NCBI GenBank assembly: GCA_964017145.1
Contig: OZ024841.1
Span: 1,488,001-1,552,000, forward strand
Direction: 5' to 3'
DNA: 64,000 nt
Source: Agrocybe praecox
Lineage: Eukaryota > Basidiomycota > Agaricomycetes > Agaricales > Agrocybaceae
Position 1 is the stretch's first letter. Each line of letters opens with the position of its first letter. The notes beneath the pieces are model-generated. The model had not been told where the DNA came from, ran no database searches, and was given only the letters and a program-made list of their open reading frames with translations. A program made the translations under genes and the position numbers. Below are positions 14,435 to 27,049 of the stretch, in pieces.

Positions 14435-17400
14435 CTAAGCTCCGGCAACAAAGCTTCTCAACACAGCAGGTGCTTCTTCGCTCTCCAACTTCCACTTCGC
14501 ATCGGTGCCCTTCCCGCTGGTGCTAACAGTCTCCGCACCATCAAACTCACTCAACCTCCTCAACAATTTTTCATCCGAGCTAACGGCAAGCAAGAAATCC
14601 AAATCGTCAACGCCAGAGTTATTGTCACCTCCTCCTCCAGAGGGGTTATAACCCCCGGTGAACGCAGCGAACGCGTGACCACGTTCATCTGCAGGTCCAA
14701 ATACGGGGGAGAATGAACCGCTGGTGGAATCAGAATGGGCAATCCAGGATCCGGAGCTTCCACCGCTCGCACTTCCGTGACGCGGGCGAGCAGGGCCTCC
14801 AGGGTGGAGGATAGCACCGACAGCAGTCGAGCGCGAGACGTTATTGGGCAAGACAAGGAAGCTGTTCCTTCCTGGGATAATACGAAGTCCGTATCGTTCA
14901 CCAAGGCTGCATCATACCATCAGCTTTCAAGTCGTCAAAAAAGAAAGGAAGAAGTCAGTCATACCTATCAAAGATATGGTTCTGCGCCTCTGCGGCTTGT
15001 CGGAGAGCCCATTCCCTAGCCTGGCTTACATCGCCTTTCTTGGCAGTTGCAGGAAGCGATACCGTCGAGTTTGACTTCAACTTGTCCTTCTCGTCGACAG
15101 GTTCAACCTTCCCAGTGACAGGCTGCTCTGCCTCAGAATCGGCCGTCCAATAGCGCCAAACCATGGATGCTTCGCGCTCTTCGATAAAGGCTCCCGGCGT
15201 GCGTTCGGTGAACTTGATGAAAACGAATCAGCACCTAACATAAGAAACGACAGCACGAGAAAAATAAAACATACATAGTTCAAAATCTCCAAACACGCGT
15301 TCTTCCACGTCAAATTGAAGTTCGAAACCATATTAATCCAATCTCCTCCAAACGAACCGACGCTCCTCGTCTTCATGAAGCATCCGTTCTCGGCTCTAAA
15401 AAACCACACAGTTAACATCATCCAGGAGAGATTAAGAAGCAGAAAAAAGACATACACGATCCCAACCTTGGGTATCCTCTTTGCGACCCTCTCCAAAACA
15501 CCCTTGATCCTCAATCCACTAAGCAACCACACCTCATTCTTCCTATCCTCCGCCAACTTGCCCAGGACGCTGATGGCCTCCTCGACCTGCTCGGGGAGCG
15601 GAGGCAAATCCTCCTCCGTCTTCCCAGTATCAAAGCCCTGACTAGCGCCCACCACACCCTTCTTACTGAGATCCCTACTCCATAACGTACCCTCGAAATC
15701 CACAAATATGACGCGTTTCTGGGAATGCTTGTACTTGGACAGAAGCAGGTTGCTCTGTGGATGGAGGGTGACGATGTTGGACGCGTTGAGGTCGTCGGAG
15801 AGCGATGCGGTGTGTTCAGTGTTGGAGCGAACACATCGATTGAGGAAGGTGTTGACGAAGGCCTGGGCCGTTTGGGTCGTTACATGATTGTGCAAGTCCT
15901 GATGAGGAGACGGTTAAATTAGATCAGCAGAAGAGATGACATCATCATCATCATCAACTAACCTCCCATCGCGATTTGGCCTCTTCTTCGCTCATTGTGA
16001 GAGCCTGGAGGATAGCCTCAGCAGTACCGCGGGCATCCCATGGGTTAACAGCAATACATGAACGGAAACCGCTGTAGCTGTAACTCCCAGTGAACTGACA
16101 TCAAAGAAAGTCATCAACACGATTATTATCATTTCCGTGAATAAAAATCATACCTCGCTCAAAATCAATGGCCTATACGTTCCCTCTTGACACTCCACAA
16201 ACTCGTGCGTCCTCAGCGCCATCCCTTCTCTCAAACTCGTGACGATAAACGCATCTGCAACTTTCAACAGTGCCAAATACTGGCTGAAAGTCAAGTCTTG
16301 CGTGTGCAAGAACACAACAGGCTGATATGTCAAAGTCGAGAACCTCGAGTTGATCCTGGAAACTACATCCGTCACGGCGCCAGTAGTGGATCCGGTGGTG
16401 GTTGCAGAAGAGGTTTCGGTAGTCTGAAGAGCAACTTGGATGAGCACTACTTGTCCTTGGAAGGAAGGATGCCTTTCAAGGAACATCTCAAATGCAGTGA
16501 GTTTGTGTCGGACACCTTGAATTTCGTCAAGCTTGTCACGCCCAACGAGGATCTTCATGCCCGCATAACGCTGTTTGAGCACTTGAACCCATTCAGCTAC
16601 GTCCGATTCTTGCCTGTCCAGATCGTAAGTAAATGATTCAACAAGTAATAAGATAAACGCACTTTCGAGCGTGAAGTTGCTTGACATCAATGCCCATTGG
16701 GAACACACCTACATCCACAAATCGTCCTCTTTCTACCGCGCCATCTCTCACAGACATATCTGGGTTCTCTACCTCCCCGACAGTCAGCCCCTCTCCTTCA
16801 GGGACCTGAATACCCCTGGGTAGGGCTTCGAAGCTCAGAATGCGACTAACAGTCTGCCTCCAGTGTCTCGCAAAGTTCGTCGTCTGGAACCCAACGACAT
16901 CCGCGCCGAGCATCCCCCGGAGCAAATCTTTGCGAACACTAAGACACCTAAAGATCTCGGAGCTGGGGAAAGCGACATGCATGAAGAATCCTATAGGAGT
17001 AGTAGGCGGGATTTTTGGAGAAAGACGGAGCATAGTTGGTAGTAGAAGGAGATGATAATCGTTGACCCAAATGATGTCGCCTTCCTGGAAATTATCGATG
17101 ATAGCATCGGCAAAGCGCTGATTGACAGCAACGTATTGCTTGTAGGAAGCCGATTCGTAAAACATCTTGGTCTTGGGTGCGTCGGGAACGGCGTAGTGAA
17201 GGCAGGGCCACAACACCTGATGGCAGAACTCGTCGTAGCAGCTCTGGAATTCTGCGTCTGGGATCCAAACAGGAAGATGACTGCGTTGCGACATCCTAGA
17301 ATCGATGTCCTTGCGCAAGTCTTCGTCAAAGTCGTCCGTTGTCGTACCAAGAGTTCCGACCCATAGTTTCTTCCGCATACGATCGCCAACGCTGTCAACA

Positions 17401-18003
17401 GCATTCTTCAGACCACCGTTACAATGTGGATTGGGCTCCATATGCCATTTTTGAGTCAGTGCTAAATCGCCAGATGAGCGAACTGATGACGTAGCCCGAC
17501 GAGATGATGACCGTGTGCGACGAATGCGTGGAGCGGTATCGGAGTGTGTCGTTTGATGTTTGCGAGGACTGGGTTGCTGGTCGACAGCAAATCGGGTAAG
17601 TTTGGCAAATGGATTCTGGGCCTCGTTAGATGGGGAGAGTGCTGCAGGTGTGGTCGAAAAGCGACTCTGCGAAATAATTAATAAAATAAAATAATCGAAG
17701 AGACGAAAATTTACATACCTTGTCCTTCAAGTCATCTACGATACTTTTTAGAGGAACGTTAAAGCTGGCTTGACGAGAGTGTGTCTTGTTGATAATAATG
17801 GTAGGTTTCACTGGCTTTTTGGAGTCTGTAGCAGCGGCCAGGATGGAGGAAACGGCGGGAATGGTTACATTTGGGTCTGCTTCAGTCGCAGAGGGTGTGT
17901 GCAGCTCGGGTGTGGGTGTTGGGGGAGGGGACTCGCCGAGGACTGCAGTAGAGGGAAGGAAGAGAGATGCAATAACAACGCGGTGGTTACGAAAGGAGGA
18001 CAT
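14435..18003 (-). CDS. Trehalose-6-phosphate synthase-complex protein (TPS3/TSL1-like GT20 plus phosphatase-like domain)
   Basis: Cytosolic member of the trehalose synthase complex. Eight exons: 18003-17719, 17666-16663, 16613-16154, 16094-15963, 15898-15456, 15395-15275, 15212-14965 and 14906-14435. The N-terminal ~150 residues are Ser/Pro/Arg-rich, as in the regulatory subunits TPS3/TSL1 and unlike catalytic TPS1. The GT20 domain follows: KLWVGTLG, WVNDYHLLLLPTMLR, ADVVGFQTTNFARHW, VGRDKLDEIQGV (Arg and Lys contacts kept) and LREGMALRTHEFVECQ. The C-terminal phosphatase-like domain starts at VIFVDFEGTLWSRD. Active phosphatases have DxDGT there, so the second aspartate is replaced by Glu. 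Later elements (TPGAFIEERE, SMVWRYW) are kept, but the usual closing basic/acidic motif is replaced by SFLVLPNNVSR, followed by a Ser/Gly-rich tail. I infer a regulatory or phosphatase-inactive subunit. Confidence 0.88.
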
Positions 18004-19378
18004 GGTGGGCGCGGAGAGACTCAAGGGAGAGCAAGGAGAAGATATACGGAAATCCAACGACACATCGATGACGCTCGGTGTCCGCTTTTGGATACTGTCG
18101 TGAACATCCGGAATCCGGTTCCGTCTCGGACAAAAATAGAACATCTGCTAATCGACCGAAGCTTTTCCTGACACACAAACGTTCTATCAGAGAAAAATAG
18201 ATTCCAGATGCGTAGTAACGCGATATATCTCCGCGATCAGGCCATGCGTGGCGGTCCGCAAAAAAAGGAGAAGATTTAAAACGAGATTTCACACAACAAA
18301 ACTCACAAATATAACAAGAGCACATAAATTTGCTCGCTGGTTGTCTTGATATTCATCATTAGCATCGAAGAAACCTCCAACATCAGACTCTCGCTGTTGC
18401 CAATTACTACCTTGAACAACTGATAGAATAAATAAAAACGTCTGCAGACTCACTAACATATATGAGTGAAGAGTTCTTGGCCCATACACGCACTCGACGC
18501 GCATATGGCATGGTATTTTCTTTATTACGGCGTATATACACGCTCAAATTTGCCTTCACCATTTGCAGTTAGATATATGCATTGTTTTATTGCATAAAAG
18601 CTTACCATCGTCCCATCGTGGAACAGCTCCTTCGCAAATGTGTCTTCATATCTTGTTCATATCAACTTTTCATGCTGTTAGATATATGCGCTTTTCTGCA
18701 TACGACAGGAAAGGAAATACTCGCAGAATTTCTCATCGAATCCTCCTAAAATGAGGTGCACTCATAAAAGAAGGCGGCAGAACCCAAACTCCAGTCCACG
18801 ATAACTCCTTCCTATATGAGCGAAATTTTCGAAATTAGCAACCCGCAAAAAAGGAACCACGAAATCTTGCCAACAGCATGAGTTATGTAGGTACGTGGTG
18901 TAAGCACCACATTTTACATTACGTTTCCCTGTCAGCTGAGGTACTGAGAATCGGTCGACGAGAAGATAAGAGAAGGATGAAAGAGTATCGAGAAGAAAGC
19001 CCATAAGCGCGTCTAACGGTTACAAAGAAGCGCGCTATTTGGTCATGCTTGGTCTTCTTCTATTTTTAGCCGCTACACGTATTGATTGTGATTTTATGTT
19101 ATTCAAATTTCATCACCCAACCATCACGATACATGAATGCGTTTGAACTTCAAAAATACGTACAAACAGTACTAAGTGGTCTAAATGACAGTTTTATTTT
19201 GCCAACAAAGGTATGGGCATGGGACGATTGGACCCAAAGACGTTAGCCGACATCAAAATTAATGATCAAATTTAAACGATCAAAATCAAAAAGTAGTAAA
19301 AACCATTCATACTGTTCTGAGCCACTATAAATCATGCACTAACGAGTTGACTATCCTCTCTTTATCACCCCCCGAGCA
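18004..19378. other. Divergent promoter region, trehalose-complex gene and MYND gene
   Basis: The two flanking genes diverge, so this 1.4 kb should contain both promoters. Open frames on the minus strand (for example around 18290-18500 and 18760-19000) show no family signature. I make no gene call. Confidence 0.45.
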
Positions 19379-21616
19379 ATGTCTGCACTCCCATCGCAAA
19401 GTGTAGCATATTCGAGCAGGATGCCTCCTGTCCGCGCATACATCGGACAGGCATGCTACAACTGCTTTAAAGAGAGAGATCGAGTCACAAATCCCCTAAG
19501 AAGATGTACTAGGTGTCTGAGGGTTTCTTATTGTGGAAGGCGTATGTTTTTCTCAGAAATATATTGTATGGTGAGCGCTGATATGTGCATGATTCTCAGA
19601 TTGCCAGCAGGTATTATTTGCGCCCTTACAGTGTCTCGGTATGAGAGTGATATATTTTCTGACAGGAAAACTGGCCAAAACACAAAGCGCTCTGCAAGGC
19701 TTTCAAAGACATGGAAGTCAGCAAAGGGCGTGAGATGGCATTCCCCTTTCTCATGCTTGACGAAGATCCAGAAACTTACCTCGCTAATAACATACTCCAA
19801 GTTGACGACGCTAACAATATACTTATGCATATGCTCTTTAAAGGCCTGAAAGAGAAACTGGGAAGACCTCTTCGGACTGACGAGCGCAACTTGATTCAAT
19901 GGGAGCCGAAATGTCTTGGATGGTATGTCCCCTTCTTACCACCACATCTCCCAAGTCCTTGTATAGCTATCAATGCATCTAAAAAATGATCTGAACTCCT
20001 CTCTAGTGGTCGCTCCGACGCTATCTTCCGTATCGAAACCCTAGGTGGCGCAAGGGATTCCAAGGCGGAATACAGCAGCCTCAAACCGTGCCCAGACTGC
20101 CACCTTGTCTTCTTTTGTTCTCACCAGCATCATGATGCCCTCCGAACGAAGCATCAGCATGAACCATGTGCGGATGCTCCTCCTGCCCTCAAAGTCAACC
20201 CAGACAACAATGACAGTCCGACCAACACGGACACACCGGACACGGACACGGACACGGACACGTACACTAACCCGCCCGAAATCCACCCACAATCCCAATG
20301 CGCAATGAACCAAATGCGCATCGAAGATAATCGTTTGGCCGAACTTCAAGTGCATAGCAGCGTCAAGGTAGGATCCGCCTCCGAAATAGAAAGGGAGTAC
20401 ACCTGGACTCCCCAGCGCACCTTACCTTTCTTCAAGTCACTCAAAGGGTGCACTTGGGAGAGCGAGTATCTCGAAGAACTTCAAAAGGAGTTAGTAATCG
20501 GCGCCCACCCATACATCACTGAGAGCCTTACCCATGCCACCTTACGAGCTGCGACTGAGAACCTTTCGATGCCGCTGACTATCCTGTGTGCATTGGAAAA
20601 TCTGAACAGGGACGATCGATGGACAAAGAAAGATACTCTAAATATCCATGTTCGTTTTCTCTTTTTTGTCTCAGATGTTTGAAGTTATTGACAAATATAT
20701 TCGTATATAAATAGATCTTCGAGGCTACACATAAAGAACACAATGCGGGACAAGTGTTCGAAGAGATCTTACATCGACTTCCTTTGGTAAATACCCTAAA
20801 GGTTCGTTATTCCAAGAGGATCTTAGTGGAGCTTATCTGACTCTTCCCATGTAAAGTTGACGCTCTGCGGTACCGAACTAGGTGAAGACCTTCCGGAAAC
20901 TATGATGAAGACATGCGCGTAAGCACGAGACTTTCATACATACATATAACACTGACTGTTATACGTCTACTTTAGCGAATGTGCGAGCAAAGGGCGAAGG
21001 AGGATACACAGTGAACACGCAAGGTATGTATTTTTGTTTATTCAAATACGAAATACACAACATAATTGAATTACTTTTTCCTCGTTGTCGTCTTTTACTG
21101 CAGACCATACGAGCAGTACGTAGCTTCTGAAGCCCTTGGAGGCGGATACACTAAACCAGACCTCGCCATCGCGTTCAATTCTGGATTGAGCGAGAAGAAC
21201 GATAACATGTTGCCAAAATCCATCGAAGAACTGGTCAGGCGCGGGGTGCCCACAGTGTTAACCGTGCGTTTGTTCAATCCTCTCTGTATCTAACATCTAA
21301 CAATTATTATTAAACAAATCTCTCCTGGCCTTTTAAATTCTGCTTGTCCTTCCCTTTCTTCTTCTAGGCCTACAACAAGCAAGAAGCGTTTCACGAGAAC
21401 CTGCTCCTCATACTCAGCGACAGACGTCGTTGCGAGGCGCTTGATGAGCGTTTAACCCATGGGGAAGCCTTCTCGTGCGCTCCGAGCCTAACAAGTTATT
21501 TGGGTTTTATTCGACCAGCCGTTGGATCTCGGGAGGGTCTTTCGGACGCTGAAATTCATTCATTCATTCATTGTATATGTACCCAGGAAGTTCTTTCATC
21601 AATCTTGAATAACTAG
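19379..21616 (+). CDS. MSS51-like MYND zinc-finger protein, copy 1, with a decayed C-terminus
   Basis: Member of the MYND plus MSS51-like C-terminal domain family. Yeast Mss51 controls mitochondrial COX1 translation, but the role of mushroom paralogs is unknown. Exons by eye: 19379-19541, an 11-nt microexon 19600-19610, 19676-19922, 20007-20649, then several more, with the last from 21368. The MYND ligands are complete: ACYNC, RCTRC, SYCGRHC, HKALC. A second Cys/His cluster follows (PCPDC, FFC, then His residues and EPC). A DTDTDTDT run comes from a 6-bp repeat. The core motif KPDLAIAFNSGLSE is present. The last exon starts normally (AYNKQEA), then shifts: the ancestral ending (SEPNKLFGFY, then SGGSFGR and a stop at 21550-21552) lies in another frame. 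The open frame reads unrelated residues up to 21616. Either a recent pseudogene or a protein with a changed tail. Confidence 0.75.
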
Positions 21617-21783
21617 ATTCTCATATTAGTATTGGAAGAAAGAACCCATCTGTCCAATTTTATCCAGATTGAGTATTTCTCGAGCTGCTTTAAATAAACA
21701 AAAAAATATTTCTACTGTTCCTCCTTCGCTTTCTCTTTGATCACTTATCCCACTGTCTGCAACTTGTTTTACCGCTGTACCCC

Positions 21784-21926
21784 ATGCCGGAAACCGCCAT
21801 TTATCTCGCGATCCCACCTGTGCTTGCCTACGTAGGTCAGGCATGTTACGACTCCTTCAAGGGCCGTGATCCAGTCGACAACCCCTTGAAAAAGTGTATC
21901 GGCTGCCTGCGCGTGTATTACTTGAA
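21784..21926 (+). pseudogene. Truncated third MYND copy
   Basis: Opens with an ATG and reads AYVGQACYDSFKGRDP, then KCIGCLRVYY. It is clearly related to the first exon of the MSS51-like genes at 19379 (AYIGQACYNCFKERD) and 39617 (ANVGQACYNCFKDR). Two MYND ligands are already lost or altered: the second Cys of ACYNC is Ser, and the YYCG Cys is replaced when homology stops at YYLKF. No downstream exons follow. The next gene on the other strand begins its 3' end at 22201. A fragment of a tandem duplication is the simplest explanation. Confidence 0.7.
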
Positions 21927-22200
21927 GTTCAATGGACCATTCATGGAACAGAATTATATTACATGTTACATACAGTGTGTTAAGATAAGATAGAAACAGA
22001 AAGAAACCCAAGTCTGCTCGCTCCAGAGTCCGAATGTCCCCTCCCCTACACTCCAAAATTTAAACATAACATAGCGCAATCTATAGATAGAATAAGCGAA
22101 ATGCGAATACATACAACGACCGCAAAAAAAGACTCTCACACGATGGGACCCCCAAAGAAAATATGGCAAGAAGCTAAGCGCTCGGAAATAGCCTCAACAT

Positions 22201-23893
22201 CTAGCTAATCTTCTTTCCCGCAATACCCATCTTCATTGAGACGAACTTGCCCAACTCTTCGCATATCGGATTGAGAGCTGGGGAAGAAATGGACAGGAAG
22301 ATCAGAAAGCCGCGCGATGCATGAATACAGACAAAAAAAAACAAGGAGAAAGTCAAGGAAGAAAAAAAACCAACCTCTCAAAGCATACATCTGAACACAC
22401 TGCCTCCCTGGCCAACAAACGACACCAATACCACCCTGTTCCACAGCTCTCTTCATCTCCTTGGCCATGCCTTCGGCACTACTAAATTCGCCCCCAGGCA
22501 CCGAGCTCCCTTGGCTGCGCATCATCTTGGTCATACGTGTGTCGATGAACCCAGGTTGGACGGTAACCACATCCACGCCATAGGGCGCTGCGAGGACGCG
22601 TAGGGACGTGCTGAAAGTATTGATGAACGATTTGGTGGATGCGTAGGATATCATGTTGGCGGGGCTGTAGAGCCCTGCAATGGACCCTACGACGCACTGT
22701 ATGGGCGGGCGTAAGAGGTAAGAGTTAGAGTCATAAGTCGCTAGGTGTAGATGAGGGGGAAGAATGAATTAAAACGTACGATCTTTCCGTATTTCCTCGC
22801 TTTCATCAGTTCGTACATCGTCATGACGGAGGTTACAGTACCAGTGATGTTGACGGTGATCATATCTACGGTAACGTCCTATAATGATTGTCAGTGCACG
22901 CAGTTACTAGTAACATTTTACATAACACGTACCAATCCCCAGTGCGTGTGATCCTTGAGGTGGTTAGAGATACCACTGACTTCGTACAAGTGCGTAATCG
23001 GTCCGTATAGCCTGTCAAGCGACTTTATACTTTCCACGAGCTGCTTCTTGTGGGCCGTGAGGTCAACCTCAGCGCATTGTATCGTAGCGGCGGTGTCCCC
23101 CAGGTCAATGACGGCTTTGCGAAGAGATTCTAGAAAAGGCGTGCGTGTAAATGAAACGCAACAAGATGAATGAAGAAGCGAAGAACATACCAATAGAGCG
23201 AGACGCAGCTATAATGACAGTATCCGGCTCATTCGCATATTGCTTCAGCACGTTAAACCCAATACCTCTCGACGCTCCAACGATCAATACAACCTTGCTC
23301 CTGTGAGCTTTCGACAACGATTCCGCCTCTCCCGCGCTCTTTCCTGCGGTGGATTGCATAGCTCGCTCATGGGGAAGAATCTCCCGGAGTAGCGATAGAG
23401 GAAGTATGATCGAAATCGTGAAAAAGAACGAGGCGGTAGAAGTAACCATAGTCGCAAGCGACATTGATATGTTCTGGAGCGTGTACGCAAGTGTAGGGAG
23501 TCGGCGGGGGTTGAAACCCGTACTGCGTAATTCTCCCGGGTTCATACTGGGAAGATCGTTCTTCTTATCCACCATCGCCTTGTCGGAATCAGGCAAAGTG
23601 GAGAATGAGCGAGATGAAAAGGTCGAATGTCGCAGAGGATGGCGTTGTTGGAACCTAGGCGGGATTGACGATGACGACGAGGTAACTAGTGGTTTTGACC
23701 AGAGAAGAAGAATTGGGCGGCTGACAGAAGGCGCGCAATATTTATACCTGGACAAGATGACCGATCCTACTGGTCGGATTGGCGGACTGATGTCATTTCG
23801 TACTCCAGCCCACAATGCCACGCCGGCATGGACGCGAATCCCAGTCACGGAAACTATGCTTTGATAGCGGGAAACATACAAACGTATCGCCAT
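22201..23893 (-). CDS. Membrane-associated short-chain dehydrogenase/reductase
   Basis: NAD(P)-dependent oxidoreductase of the classical SDR fold. The minus-strand gene has about five exons. The first runs from 23893, and the last ends with the stop at 22201-22203 after GIAGKKIS. The cofactor loop reads VLIVGASRGIGF, the catalytic serine sits in VVGSIAGL, and the Tyr/Lys pair in YASTKSF. PGFIDTRMTK is the usual loop after the active site. The N-terminal ~170 residues precede the Rossmann fold. They hold Ser/Arg-rich sequence and a hydrophobic segment around MSLATMVTSTASFFFTISII, suggesting membrane attachment. The first ~100 residues are poorly conserved-looking, and a later Met may be the true start. 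The substrate cannot be named. A 3-ketosphinganine-reductase-like role is possible but unproved. Confidence 0.78.
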
Positions 23894-25914
23894 TCCAGAA
23901 GGACAAGCTGTTATTGAGTGGCTGATTTACTGCCTATGTTGTAAACAAGCTCCAGATTGGGAGAAAGCAAGGACATAGGCAAAGACGTCACACTGATCGA
24001 AGCACCTCGACCATTTTTAGGGTTCCGGGACTTGATGATGATACTATAAAGCAGAATGACCCGTGATCAGTTGGAGCGTCCTTCAAAGTCACCGCCATCT
24101 TCTAACGGAAAGTCGATGGTACTAGTCTTCGAGCAGTTAGTTGGTGCCGGAAATCATGAACGCGTTACCAACGAAAAAAACCGTGAGAACGTGAATCACG
24201 TTTATTGATGGCGGCATGCACGGCAGAGATAGGACTTCAAAAAACTTGAAGATGGGCTTTCTCGCTGCTTTCTTCAAAAAAACAGACTTTTTCTAACCTC
24301 TATGTGGTTGAAGTAGTAGAAAGCTGCTCAAAACGCATGTTTTTCAGTCTAAAAGTAATTTTAAGGATGATATCAGCCAAACTAAACTGATATATGTAAC
24401 ATGAATTTAAGTCATACACATCAGGTCACAAACAACGCACGAAGGCTTTTCGTCGTTTCAGTATGATACTAATAAGGCTCTAAATATTCTGATGAGCTGG
24501 GAATTATACTGGAAGCTAATATCTACCATTCTATGTCTAAAGATTGAAGTTCACCAATCAACGATGAAGATCAATGACTGCCAATCAGTAATTTGTAAAA
24601 TTAGTTTCTGCCGGTTTTTCAACCAAGAAAACCCTTAAAAACGGTTAAAAACAGCGAAATAGCGAAACTTGACAACCTAAGTATGGTTTTCAGGAAACCT
24701 GTAATGAAAAGAAGCAAAGAAGACGGCAACCGATACAAAGTATAAGCATACTCTTATACTTTTGGCTACAATCCGTCCGTTCTAGGATTAATATTCGAAA
24801 TGTTGACCGTTTGTTTACATATGCTTGGTTACGGCCTTGACCGCGCTAAAAGTAGGATTCTGGGGTGGCTGCAGATTCTTTTCAACCTCCTCACCGAAGC
24901 TACGCGTACGCTATGTCATAGGCTTATTGGATGATGAGCAAAACCGAGTTTACGAGGCGGCTCATCGAAGGATAAGATAATGAGTGTGATATTCTGTCAC
25001 GTTCACGTAGCACCGCTCTCGTTCTTTCCCTCCTCGCTGTCGGGAAATTGGTTGGGTACAGCCATGGGACTTCCGGATCTGTTCGCCTCGGCTACCACCA
25101 TACGCTCAGGCCTTTGGCGGCTTCCTCTCCTTTCCCGTTCGCGTTCGATCGTCAATACGCGTCGTCGGGATTGCTTTTGCGGCAGTCATATGTTCTTCGC
25201 CAGACGCGCTCGCAACCCACCTCCAAAGACCTCCGCAAACCCCCAAAACTCGTATGCCACCGAATTTTTATGGAAACCCAGACTGTCAAGCTTCAAAACT
25301 TGTAGCCAAACATGACCGGCATGAGTTGCCGAACATTCTTGGCTCATGGAAACCAAATGATGCGTGTCCATATGGACACGCATCAAAGCGCATCAGCGTG
25401 CGTGCACTTGCCTTTTTCGGTCTTTCAACATCGTCCTCAACGTTCCCGCACAACGAGATGTATTTTCTCCTTTTAAAAGTAGGGATATCTGTATGTGTAG
25501 TAGATTTTAAAAATATATCACCAAGCTTTTTCTCCAAGTCATTCCGAGACACACTGAAATCAGTGTTTGGCATCGTCAACAGCATAATTCTGCGCCTTTG
25601 GGAACAGTGTTTGCTACTCATATTAGACCTTACAGCTCATTAATAGCAAAAAATAGTATATAGCCAATTAAATAATGGAACTCACCTTCAACTTCTGTGG
25701 TAAAACATACTTAAAAGTAATATTGCTCGCCTGTGCATGCAATGTGCATGTATCTACGGGTTTGCTATTTATATAAGCTATTATGTCATCAATCCCTGGA
25801 ATATACTCTGTACTCGTCATAAGCTGCTCAATGGATGCCTTAATTCAGTGTGAAGAAATAACCTTTAGCACAGACAAAATTTATTGAAATATTTTAGCAA
25901 TATTTTAGTATCAT
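23894..25914. other. Intergenic, no gene recognised
   Basis: About 2 kb between the SDR gene promoter and the integrase relic. Plus-strand open frames at 24980-25320 read through in two frames but match no family I know. The sequence is AT-rich and irregular, in keeping with old repeats. Confidence 0.4.
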
Positions 25915-26950
25915 CTACCACTCATCCCTTTCTTCCTGTTCTCTGTTGTCGTGGTCGTCAGTGAACTCCGCCTCTAATACTTCGAATTCGTCGTCGTTAT
26001 TGTCTAGTATATCCAACTGTTCCTCATGATCTCGGTCTAAAAATATTATGAGTGAATGGCCATGCTTTTTTGAATGCTGTGGCTCACCTAAACCAAGCCT
26101 ATTATTAACTCCACCCATGTAGTAGTTCCCATCTTTGTCTATGTCTTCCATTCCGCCATGGAGCTCGACTCCTTTGGGCGGACAAGCATCTTCTCCTTCT
26201 CGCCTTTTGTTTTCCTCTACAATGTCGAAATGCACTCGGTACTCTTCAATGAGATCTGCTACATCATCCCATTGCTCAAAGTGATTGAGTATACCTTGGT
26301 AAATATCCCAGATATTATTATGATTTAGCTCAGGAGCTCCCATGTCTTGATATATTGTCTGCGCATACTCAGCAAACTCCTGAGGTACGAGCTGAAAAAC
26401 GGGATCTCTTGTTGGTGCAAATAGCTGTCATGCATGACAGATGGCTTCCTTCTCGATACGGACCTTTGTCATATTAGATTTTAATAGTACAACATACTGT
26501 AGATGACTTACTTTAAAGTATAAGCATCCATAAAGATGCGGAGATGAATGGAGATCATTTGGAACACCGTGCGGAAGGATTTTATTACAATCCGCTCGCT
26601 TTCGCGTGTTATTTACTCGATCAACCCAAGCATCGATCTCAGTTTGTAGAAATGGGATGAAAAGCCATCGAAAAGCAAGTCTGATAATTTAATACTTCAG
26701 AATAATAGCTGTCTATCGATGGCAAAAATAAACACTTACATGTCGAGGGGGCGATTAGTATCGTAGATATTGTTTGTCACTCCGATTTGAAGGAGATCTT
26801 CGAACCCAGGAGTGAATCGACGACGCAATTGAGACCAAGCTGGTTTCACGTTCTTTTTCTGGGGCATCCAGAGATGTTGGATGGCTCCTACAAGATTTGA
26901 CAATTTCACTGAGCAACATGAGTGCAATAAGTACCGTGAATTTTTCATTT
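25915..26950 (-). pseudogene. C-terminal relic of an integrase-core-domain (transposon) protein
   Basis: Minus strand. The pieces read, in order, AWSQLRRRFTPGFEDLLQIG and NIYDTNRPLD, then after a GT..AG intron LAFRWLFIPFLQTEIDAW, VDRVNNTRKRADCNKILPHG, VPNDL. Next come FQLVPQEFAEYA and NNIWDIYQGIL, then an acidic tail with YYMGGVNN. This order and wording is familiar from the putative integrase core proteins (IPR058913-type) repeated in Agaricomycete genomes. The N-terminal catalytic half is absent. A TGA interrupts the frame shortly before QLFAPTRDPVFQLVP (about 26430), so the copy is dead. It sits next to the Helitron-type helicase relic on the same strand. Confidence 0.65.
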
Positions 26951-27049
26951 CTCTCCTTACTTTTGTGACCCTTTCTAATCACCCTTCCTTTAAGATCTAT
27001 CAACACAAAATTATCTTATAATTGTGTTATTATACCTCAATTATACCTA

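Noticed and set aside
14056..14451. Minus-strand frames rich in Phe, Leu and Ser
   Set aside because: They arise from a purine-rich low-complexity tract downstream of the trehalose-complex gene.
24980..25643. Plus-strand frames of 85 to 129 residues
   Set aside because: They overlap one another in different frames, with no family motif; possibly old repeat sequence.
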